DNA from: Poteriospumella lacustris
Taxonomy: Eukaryota > Sar > Chrysophyceae > Chromulinales > Dinobryaceae
Direction of reading: 5' to 3'
Assembly (NCBI GenBank): GCA_008000375.1
Contig: SMOI01000113.1
Coordinates: 35,103-99,102, forward strand
DNA length: 64,000 bases
Shown: in pieces, positions 44,988 through 54,454 of the stretch
How the letters are laid out: each line of letters starts with the position of its first letter
Position numbering within the stretch: the stretch's first letter is position 1
Program-made: the position numbers and the translations under genes
Notes under the pieces: model-generated
Seen by the model: the letters and a program-made list of their open reading frames with translations, nothing else
Told to the model about the DNA's origin: nothing
The model's database searches: none

Positions 44988-47900
44988 TTACTTTCTAGAG
45001 GCCAGCTGAATCATGATCTTCATGCCCTTGATCCACTCCTTATGCTTGTCCCACGCGGTGTTCACCAAATCCTGTTAATAATCATCAAAAGTCCCACTCA
45101 GCTATGCACATACATACACGCAAAACACAACACGACAACGTACCGTTTGAATCATCGTCGCGCCAGCGAAGTTGCGGGTGGCCATGTACTCCATGAACTG
45201 CGCAATCTTCTGACTCACATCCGCCGATAAATCATTCGCTTTCATCTTATCACTCATGTGTTGGAAGGATTGGCGCAACATGGTCACTTGCTTCGCTTCT
45301 TGCGCATTCAGATGGCCACCGGAAATCGCTTCAATCATCTGACCATAGGCCAACACGCTCTCGTTGTCCACTGGCGCAGGTTGAGCGGCTACCGCCGCTT
45401 GTTGTGCCGCCACCAAATCAGGGTTGGCCGCCGCCGCGTTGGGGAAAGCAATATCTTGTTGGACGATCGGTCGCATAGGAGACGGTTGTGCAGGCTGAGG
45501 CTGCACCGCCGCTTGCGGTTGCTCGTAAGGGTTTGCGGCGACAGGCGCAGGAGGAACGGTCGCTTCCACCACCACCGGTGGTTCCCATTGCGATTGACCC
45601 GTCGCCTGGTTGACGTAGTAATGCAAATTGGTGGTAGGGTCCAACAGCTGCAACCATCCCGGCGGTAGCGTGGGGGCTTTCGGTGCCGCGGGTATTGTTG
45701 CTGGTGCTGCCGTGTAAGCCGACGCCGCCGTGGGCTGCGATTGCACCGTTTGTTGAGGATATTGCGCCGCCGCTTGGGTAGCATGCGTAGCTTGTGGCTG
45801 ATATGGGTTGCCCACATTGGCGTTCGTCGGTTGACGAGAAGCCACGTTCGACGTAGCGGCCACATTGTTCGACTTGGCAGCTGTCGAAGCGGACGACGAT
45901 GGAGCAGCCTTGTTCGCCGAGGGTAAGCCACCATTCACAGGCTGGACGCTGGCTTCCACTTGAATACGTTGGAACGGGAAGGCCGGAGGACGCGAGCCCA
46001 CAGGTTTGTTACCCGCATGATACAAGCGATCGACAAGAATCGCCACCGGTTGCGCATCACTCTTCAGATACGTCATCGCCTGTGACAAACGACCCTGGTT
46101 CGCCAACAACTCCGCGTAATTCGCAAAGTAACGAGCACATTCCTCGGGTAACTTGTTCACAGGATTGGCTTGGGTAAAGATCAAGATCTTCTCGACATAA
46201 TCCTGCAGCGCGAGGGTGTCCACTTTGCCCAAGCGCAGGTTGGCTGCATCCAATTCCTCCGTCCAGAATTGGACCACACGCGCCACATTGGCGGCACACA
46301 TGTAACACAGCGTGGCCGAAGGACGATCGCCAATTTCTGTCTCCAAACGAGACGCCAAGGCTTCACAGAGGCTGGGGAACTCTTCACTCTTGCCATAGGT
46401 GGACAACATGGCCATGGTCTCCTTCCAACGATACAAATCAGAACGAATCACATAATCCATCAATTGGCTCTTGATGACAGCGTGCAACACATTCAAAAAG
46501 GGGAATTTGGAACGCTGTTTCTCGAAGTAAGCCGCTTGCGTCTTGGCACGCAAATCCGCACCGCCACATTGACTGAGCAACAAGGCCTCCGCCAACAAAC
46601 CCGCCGACAAACAGCAATCCACCGCCAATTCAAAGTTACCGACAATGATCGCATTCAAAATCTTGGGTTCAGCTTCTTCACTGGCTTTGATCACTTCCAA
46701 CAGCTCACCAACCTTCAACGATTGTTCCGCCGTCGGAGGCACAGTTGCGGCTGGTGCAACAGCCGGTGCAGCGGGGCGCACGGGGCTCGTGGTGATGGAG
46801 CCAGGGGTGCTACCGAAGACATCGGCGGCATCTGCAGCGGGGGCATCAAACGGAGATGCAAACGGAGAATGACTTCCATCGTTGACTGGGGCCGAAGGAG
46901 GAGCCACAACGGTACCGGGAGACTGCTTGGATGCCAAGTACGCTTGCGCGGCCGCAGTGATGGTCGCGCTATCAAAGCCCAGATACGTCAACAATTCTTC
47001 ACGAGGATTCTTGCCAAAGCAAATGACGTTCATCAAACTCCAGACTTGTTGCGAAGGAACATCACTAATACTCTTATGCTCACAATACTCCTTGAACTTG
47101 CCCGAGGAGAAGTACTCGTGGAAGAAATCACTCGTTGCCGTTAGTTCGGGGTTTTCAGCGACTTGATGGATCTTCAAACGTCCAAATTGAGCGGGCTTCT
47201 TGCTGTTAGCAGCAGCGGCACCTGTCTGGACATTGTCAATGGATACCAACTTGCCACCAAAGCCGAAAGCAGCACCGACCGGGCGACGCAGCCACTTCGG
47301 AGCTCGACCGTTCTTCGTACGCGCACCGGTCAACGAGAAGAACTGAACCTTGCGGTCAAATGATGATGCCGACGCAACCGCTGGCAAGGTTGGAGACCAT
47401 GAGAAATGATATCTACGATGACTGGCAGACGATGCCAAGCTGCCAAAGACCGACCCAGAGTTGTCGTTGTGATGGCCATAGATATTCTCTGCCGGCTGGG
47501 CCGCTTCCTTGAACGGCAGTTCATAGACAGGCTGCAGATTGAACAAGTCCCACATGATCGTGCGATTGTCTTTGCCGCAGGACATCACCAACGATGTGTC
47601 CCATGGGCACCAAGAAACGGACAAAATGCCTTCCGTGTGGCCTGACAAGGTCGCCAAGGGCAACGAGGTACTCGATCGCAAATCCCAAAGCTTCAAAACT
47701 GGGTTCTTGTCGTCACCACTGGCCGTAATCAAATGCAAGCCTTGATCAGGATTCCAGGCAATATCAGAAATGCTTCCACCGGAGGGCTCTCTGAGTTCAC
47801 ACCTACATCGAATGCAAATATGGTGAGCGACTGTCGCGTTGTGGCACATGACACTCGCGACCTCCTTACCAGGCACGTTTTTGTCTCAGATCCCAGACAA

Positions 47901-48565
47901 TGGCACTTCCATTTTGTGCAGCAGATGCCAAAATATGGACGACCTGTGAGTTCCAAGAAACTTGTGTGATATCGGCGGTGTGCTTGGCATTGGACGCAGG
48001 AGTCAATGCAGTGGGTTCATCAGGTCTTTCCAAGTTCCAGACATACACTTCCGCATCAGCACCACCAGAAGCCAACAAGTGAGAAGACTCCTTGTGAGGG
48101 TTGAAATGCAATCCACCGACCGCTCCCTGATGGTGTTGCTCAATAGACGCAATCAAACCTCCGTCTTCTGACTCCAAATTCACCTTCGATGGATCCCAGA
48201 TGTTGATCGTTCCATCAACCATACCACCAGCAATAAGACCATGGGTGTAGGTATTGGAGAAGTTGGCCATCTTCGACCAAGCGATCGAAGAAAAACGAGA
48301 ACCGGCTTTAGATTTGCCAACCAACGTCGTTCTTAAATCCGAGGTATTGGAGAAATCCAACGAATGAAGCTCCAATTCCCCACCATGGTCATCAAATCCA
48401 ATACCAGCAGAATCCTAAAACCGCACTACAATCAGAGACGACAACATCGACTAAAGTGTGAGCCAAGATTACCTTGGTACCAAGAGCAACCAAATTCGGC
48501 GACGTGGCCAGTGGGCTCCACGAAAGAACCGCACCTTTATCGTTGATTTGCTTCAGCAGCGACAT
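44988..48565 (-). CDS. SEC31: Sec31, COPII outer-coat protein, with an internal WW domain
   Basis: Sec31 assembles with Sec13 into the outer cage of COPII vesicles at ER exit sites and stimulates the Sar1 GTPase cycle. Four exons: 48473-48565, 47870-48414, 45144-47802 and 44988-45071 (introns 58, 67, 72 bases), 1,126 aa. N-terminal WD40 propeller: AVLSWSPLATSPNLVALGT, GLIAGGMVDGTINIWDP, LLASGGADAEVYVWNL, LASAAQNGSAIVWDLRQ, LSVSWCPWDTSLVMSCGKD, RTIMWDL. The helical ACE1-like unit (AVDCCLSAGLLAEALLLSQC; YRWKETMAMLSTY) follows. The Pro/Gln/Ala-rich linker carries a WW domain (LPPGWLQLLDPTTNLHYYVN ... SQWEPP, bases ~45579-45668). The C-terminal helical domain ends DLVNTAWDKHKEWIKGMK and IMIQLASRK, typical of Sec31. 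Splice junctions AW|CELREP and IQT|DLVNTAW are clean. The start MSLLKQINDKG suits the family's short N-terminus. Confidence 0.95.
45579..45668 (-). other. WW domain within the Sec31 linker
   Basis: The encoded segment begins LPPGW, continues with DPTTNLHYYVNQATG and closes SQWEPP, so both signature Trp residues, the central YY and the closing Pro are present at normal WW spacing. WW domains bind Pro-rich ligands. Confidence 0.85.
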
Positions 48566-48861
48566 GGTTAATCCACCTGAGACTGATAATCACCAATGGA
48601 TCAGGGATATAGACTTGTGTGGCTTTTATCGCGATGATACGACTTCCGAACAAAGCTGAAACAATTCGCTTTGATTTCATTCACCCAGCGGCGTGACACA
48701 CAACCTCACCCAGAGTCCGCTCTTCGTTTGTGCGCGACACTTGACAACTTTCCCAGAGTACCAAAGTACCCAAGTACTGGGAGACTAGTACAAGACAGGC
48801 ATTTTTACAACAGACCCCATTTCAATCGGGTATCCGATAGTTACATGCTTAAGGATCATCA

Positions 48862-50503
48862 TCACTGTTGTCTTTCGCGGTTAAGAAGTTCACGCAATTG
48901 CTCAAGTGGAGCCATCTATAGGATGCACACACGAGCATTCAATAAAACCTCTTCCGCGACGAAGAGATGAAAAAACTAACCTTCAAGAATGAAATAATTT
49001 CTTCATTTTGTTTGAAACCTTTCCGGGCACCTTCCGAAATGACAAGATCGGCAGCGATTTGTTGAATTCCATCGTCTGTCATAGAGTAACTCAGTCGAAT
49101 CTTCAACGACGCGATGATTCTCTCCAATAGAATCGGCAACTCCTCCCTCAGGACAGCTTCCACATCCGGATGGGCGAAATGAGAAATGATGTCCGATAAA
49201 AATAAGATCTTCTCAGAAGGCATCATATCTCGCACGGAATTGCTAACACGCGTCCAGAAACTGTCAGGGGGCTCCAAGCCAACTGACATCCGCAAAGCTG
49301 CTCGCTGTGATGCCGATCCAGACCACTATCCATTGAAATAACCGGGCAATAATGAATCACAGGAGGGAAAGGTATTGGAATTACATAACTTACGTCATTT
49401 AGTAGTGAATACGCCAAGGATACTCTTGCAGGAATTGGAATTACAACTTCCTTCACATCTAAACCACATGATAAATCAGAATGACGGCGACACAGAAAGT
49501 GATGTGACGATACTATCATACCTCGTAATATCGAATAAATATCATCGAGTTGAGCAGCGACTTCTTCGAAATTCGACGGGTTCAATTGGCTTGATCTTAT
49601 GCCTTGTGCCAGTCGAGCAGCCATTAAGCTCGTTTCCAATGGCGACGTGAAGCACATCATGCTTAGCCTCGGTGCAATGCGTTTTTCTAACTCACTTGCA
49701 TTAAGGAACGCATTTAAATCTTCTAGATTGACTTTTTGGGCCCTTATCATATAGAAATGACTTGACTCTGAACTTGCAATGGCTTCGACATCGCTGTCCA
49801 AGTCAAAGCCTTCGATACAACTCCAGCCTTTGGGATCCGAGTAGTGACAGAAACTTCCCACTAACCACACCTTTTGTCCATCTGATGCGGTCGACCACAA
49901 CTTTAAAGGGGTAGGGGACTGGCTCCTTTTGTCAAAGCATGCGTACAAGACTCCGGAAGGTCGTAACATCGAATGTAGTCCGCTAAAGGCTGGCAATGGA
50001 TCGTTCATGCCATCCAAACCAGACGCGATAATGATAGAGTCGAACACTGACTCTGCAGGGAGCGACAAATCCTTGAAATCAGGAACTGTTACCCAGCCGA
50101 TCTTTTTCGCCCTGTCAATATCGCTACTGTCGTGAACACCAATGATCAAAGTTTCCCCCAAGTCATCGTTGTTGCTCTCGAAGAGCTCAAATACCTTGCC
50201 GATACTGTATGACTTATCTACAGGGGTATTTGAGTTTGACTCATCAAGCTCAAAAGTATCAGGAGGAAAAGGCCAAGACTTCGGCCAACGCCATGAGTGG
50301 GACGACACTCTTCGTACCGCCGTTCCAGTGACGGGTTTGCAATTCGCACCATTCGCGGACATATAGAACCTGTCCATCCCTAAATATTTGTTCACGTTGA
50401 GATGCCTTACCGGTCGAGTGAAGCCCAAGCCGTGACAACGAGTAAACAGAAACGGGACACATATGGCCAACAATACGACCTTGAATCCAAAGGTCCAACT
50501 CAT
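48862..50503 (-). CDS. Methyltransferase-like protein with signal or bipartite plastid presequence
   Basis: Specific function not recognised. Three exons: 49394-50503, 48981-49325 and 48862-48915 (introns 68 and 65 bases), 502 aa. The N-terminus is a strong signal sequence (MSWTFGFKVVLLAICVPFLF) followed by CHGLGFTRPVRHLN. A Phe just after the likely cleavage site, with Pro three residues on, resembles the ASAFAP-type motif of heterokont bipartite plastid presequences. A WRWPKSWPFPPDTFEL segment follows, then a Rossmann-like stretch (GETLIIGVHDSSDIDRAKK; VFDSIIIASGLDG; LHSMLRPSGVLYACF) that fits a class I SAM-dependent methyltransferase fold, although the glycine-rich motif I is weak. The C-terminal ~130 residues are helical (PDSFWTRVSNSVRDMMPSEK; VEAVLREELPILLERIIASL). 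The last coding exon is only 18 codons including stop. Alternative: an ordinary secreted or ER protein. Confidence 0.75.
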
Positions 50504-51075
50504 CGCAAATATCCACGATCCCTCCAAGAAAGACAATCAAGATATTCACAGAATTGTTGTTGGATCGAGGCAATTGAATTGTATCCCTCAAGTTCAATCC
50601 ATACTTGACTTGTGTTTTTGTAGACTTCGACTTGTTGTCTTTGGTCTTCTTCCACGTCGTCATCTCGTCATCTCGTCATCCAACTCGTGCTGTGTACATT
50701 TATTCGATTCAGAAATCCAATATAAATTCATACTCAAGGAGTGAAATAAGACACAGACAAAATGCAGCCCACAATCCCAACTTCCCAGGAGTTCCAGTTG
50801 AATGAATGGGAATCGCGCGACTCAAACTTTGAGTCAAACTTTGAGTCAAACTTTGTGAGCCTTTTGACTGTATCGCCGACGTCATTTTCACCTAACGTCG
50901 GCTAAGTAAGCGGCAACCCATTTTTCTCGGCTGCCAAAACTTGATGACATTTCGGCACGCTGGTCATAAAATATTTGTGACTGAGAGGACAGATTGTTGC
51001 ACCTTGTGGATAATATAAGTTATTATCTGAATGAAACTGTAGCGGTAAGGCCTCTTTGCACTGATTTTAAAGAAA
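50504..51075. other. Divergent intergenic region with bZIP-like sites
   Basis: It separates the presequence-bearing gene (-) from the polyQ gene (+). It contains the 12-base tandem repeat and inverted repeat listed separately. Confidence 0.5.
50819..50902. promoter_or_regulatory. Tandem TGAGTCA repeats and a GACGTCA-containing inverted repeat
   Basis: A 12-base unit AAACTTTGAGTC is repeated head to tail at 50824-50835 and 50836-50847 and partly at 50848-50854. This creates two TGAGTCA sites (50830-50836 and 50842-50848), the classic AP-1/GCN4 bZIP core. Thirty bases on, GCCGACGT (50875-50882) and ACGTCGGC (50895-50902) form an 8-base inverted repeat, the left arm overlapping GACGTCA (50878-50884), a CRE-like core. 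Position in a divergent promoter, about 170-255 bases before the plus-strand start, supports a regulatory role. The factor is unknown. Confidence 0.5.
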
Positions 51076-53653
51076 ATGAAAAGCCAGCAGTCGCCGCAGC
51101 GCTCCTCCAACAATCGCTCAAACAACGTTCCACAATCCGACGAGGATGATTCCGAAAGCGATGATGTTGTCTACCAGCGGGGCGCAGTTCTTAATCTGCT
51201 CGACATTGGAAACTCATCAAGATGGAAGGAGGATGGAAGAATTTCTCTAAGCAACCTCGGTGGGATGAACCTGTCTCAATTGGCACAAGCGAGTACTACC
51301 ATTGTCGACGGTGGTGACCGCAACGGTCATTCTGGATTACAACAATACGATGGTTCTGTAGATAATAGTGATCGGGCTGGGGAAATGTCCATCACCAAGG
51401 TCTTTGAGCCAAAGTTCATGGAAGTCTTCAACAAGTACCTGGAGTCCGCCTCCAAGGTCCCCGACCTTTCGAAGCATCTGCTGTCGGTTTGTCTTGAAAA
51501 TTTGATCGAATTCAGCTGCTGGAGTCGAGAAAATGCATCTCAAAGTCAATGGATTCGTTCCATCCTCGATGAAAATTCAGACCTTCGCCCAGAAGTGCGC
51601 AATGGCCTGGCGATGATCCTCATCTACGTGTTTTCCTCGGCACAAGCGTCCCAGCAAAATTCGGATGAGATAAACATGTTTACAGTTTTGCAGGATGCAG
51701 AAAAGGGGATGGGAATTGTGAACAAAACATCGCTGAAGATATACAACGACCCGTTCAATTACTTCAACTTCTTGAAGTCGTGTATCTCCGGACTGATCGA
51801 CGCCGGAAAGATCCCCGAAAATGAACGCCAGAATCAAGTAAGTCAGAGTACCCGAGCTTGCCCATCCTTCTTTTGCATCTTATGTCTTTTCATATTTCTA
51901 TTTAGCCGAAAAAGCCCAAGCGAGTGAATGAAAACAAAGAAGAAGTTGTGGCCTTCGAGCATTTGCACCAAGCGGTGGTCAAGTGGATTGACGAGGGAGA
52001 TCATGTCCTTGTTCGCTCCAAAATTGGTCAAATCATGGATGTATGGCAGCAAAAGCAAAAGGTAAAGAAAGGCACAGCTATTGTGAGTGTCGTTGCTTGC
52101 GAACTAACCGATTTATCGTTTAGGGCATTCGCAATCGACGATTCGCCATGGCGCTGCAACTGATTTCAGTGCCCGCCACCATTTCAACCAATCCCACTTT
52201 TGTGCCTGGGAATGTCGGTGCGGTGTTTTCTCCTCGGTTGTATGATGCCTCCACATCAAACGGTGGCTTTGATATGAACGGTGCTTCCAACGCCAATCCC
52301 TTGACTTCGTTGGCAGCAATCGCAGACATTTACGACGGCGACAAGCGAACGTCCGCTTTGGCCGCTGCGAATGCTCTGCTTTCATCTGCCGGTCTGGATG
52401 CAGCAACTCTTGCCAAGGCCGGCAGTCATCCCAATGCTGCCCAAGCTCTCAGTAATGGCTCGGCTTCAAACCTGAACATGATGTCTTTGGATCCTTCGCT
52501 GTTGTCGAACCCAACCCTTCTTGCTGCCGCTCATTTGGTCCAGCAACACCAACAACAACAACAGCAACAGCAACAGAAACTCTCGACCTCAACACCTTCG
52601 GCCTCGTCCACGTCGCGAAGTAACGATCACAACAATGGCAACGATAGCCGTTCTTTTCAACAGCCACCGGCGAAGTACGCACGTACCAACGCAAACTCCG
52701 CCGCCGGCGCTGCTCATTCGATGAATCCATTGTCGTCCACGAGCCAAGATTCGATCGAACCACATCGCTCCAAGTCCGCAAGCGCAGTCAATAATACGAC
52801 ACACCCGATCACTGTTCTTCGTTTCGAACGTGTCTCGGGCCGCGACTGGGATTACCAAGAGCTGAAAGTGTACAACGTCGAAGCGTTGCTGGAACATCAT
52901 CGTGGCCCGTTGTGGTTTATCGATGAAACGAAGCTCAGTCGCGAAGAATGCCAACTTAAACATTTGCAGACCCCAACGCACGGAATGGTGTCGTTGAGCC
53001 AAGAATTGCAGCAGCGACAAGCGCTGGTATCGTCCTGGTTGCCGAAGGACCACGCGCATTTGACGGATTTTGTGTCGGCCTGGCTGCAAGAACAACAACG
53101 TGTTGGGAGTGGGGAGAGCCGCGAAGGTGGCAACAAGACCAGTGAGTCGGAATCAATGCTGCAATTTTGGCGCCGTCAATCGATGCAGCAGAATGGTGAA
53201 CGATCAGCTGACGAAGAGGAAACAGTCGCTGTGGCGAAAGGAATTCTGGCGTATGAAGTAGTGTTACAAGTGGGGTTTGTGGTGCGACAGGACGAAGCTC
53301 TGGGCATTCATGAGGATTGTTGGCGGTTGGTGTATCCGCAGGAGCTGCAGCAGCGGTTGCAACAGCATCAATCGTCATCGTTTGCGCAGTTCCTTGCGTC
53401 GTTGTTTCCACAATTGCGGTCGGTGTTGTTACAGAGGCGAAGTGATGACGATCTCGCGGGGACCATCGTCAAGTATTTCCCGCATCATCTGGAACACCCC
53501 GTACAACATCCTCCCAAACGAGACCACCAACAAGCTGCTGGAACCACGTACCAAACCATTGGAACGTTGGCAGAATCCGTTGAAACCATTTTCACACAAT
53601 TTGAAACATCTTTCGTGGCGTTTCACGACATCGTCTTGCAAGGGACGACGTGA
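51076..53653 (+). CDS. Unrecognised nuclear-type protein with NLS-like motif and polyQ tract
   Basis: Function not recognised. Three exons: 51076-51837, 51906-52061 and 52124-53653 (introns 68 and 62 bases), 815 aa. The N-terminus is acidic/Ser-rich (QSDEDDSESDD). Residues ~110-250 look helical and folded (FEPKFMEVFNKYLESA; SKHLLSVCLENLIEFSCW; RNGLAMILIYVFSSAQ). Exon 2 opens with PKKPKRV, similar to a monopartite nuclear localisation signal, and continues with a helical stretch (VVKWIDEGDHVLVRSKIGQI). The middle is Ala/Ser/Asn-rich with a polyQ run at bases 52541-52577. A second folded part begins about 52800 (ITVLRFERVSGRDWDYQELK; GPLWFIDETKLSREECQLKH) and ends in a helical C-terminus (AESVETIFTQFETSFVAFHD). 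A transcription-related scaffold is possible, but nothing specific supports it. Confidence 0.82.
52541..52577 (+). repeat. CAA/CAG polyglutamine tract
   Basis: Mixed CAA and CAG codons encode about twelve Gln residues interrupted by one His, inside the unrecognised protein at 51076-53653. Confidence 0.9.
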
Positions 53654-54454
53654 GGAGGAAGGGACACGTTCGTCCCTGAAGACCTTTCACTTGAAAAAGC
53701 TACCCCCTCCTTTTGTTTTCCTTCATTGGTTTTGTTCGCCCTTTTGGTTTGCCCCCCCCTCCCCCCTCCCCATCCGACCTCAATGTCGGCTGCATTGTTA
53801 TAGATCTACCTTCGTGACAGAAAGTGTCCGTCATTGCCGTACTACTGATCCGCATGATGTATCCAACCTCCCTCTGCCGCTCTGATGTTCGTTTCTTCTC
53901 TTTCCAGTTCTGATTTTATTAGCACTGACTATTTTTGGGTGTGCTTTGCTGTGTGCTTTTGAAGCGGATGATTCCGTGTCGGTTATATCCTGTACTGCTG
54001 CTCCTGTCCTCCGCCTCGTGATTGTTCTCAACATTTACATCTCTCAGCGACCCTGTACCACCCAATCTGCGCCAACACTCCCTCATGGTTCCATAAATCG
54101 TGATCCTATCTACCGTCCAGGGATAGATCATGTCTCGCGTCCAAGACTTCTTCCTAAGCCATTGTAACACCGAATCGGAATATCAACAACCATTCGTTCG
54201 CATCGTCGGTGTCGCTACCGTATCGGTAGTCAAAGCCCCTGCACAGCAATCTTCACGTGTGTTCTGTACAGATGCCACCATTAATGATTTACAGCAACTT
54301 TCTCACAATGGGCGAGCAGCGGTAGACACGTATCGCCTCACCCACAACAAACAAACGAACAAACACACAAACAAATACAATGCAGACACAAACACAAACG
54401 CACTCAAACGTACACATACAAATACCACGCTACTTCAGATCACCCGTCGATCGC
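53654..54454. other. Convergent 3' intergenic region
   Basis: Between the stops of the polyQ gene and the second channel gene. It holds C-rich runs near 53750-53770 and an A/C-rich stretch (ACAAACAA-type) near 54345-54420. A 222-codon plus-strand ORF from 54130 runs antisense into the channel gene and has no domain. Confidence 0.5.
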
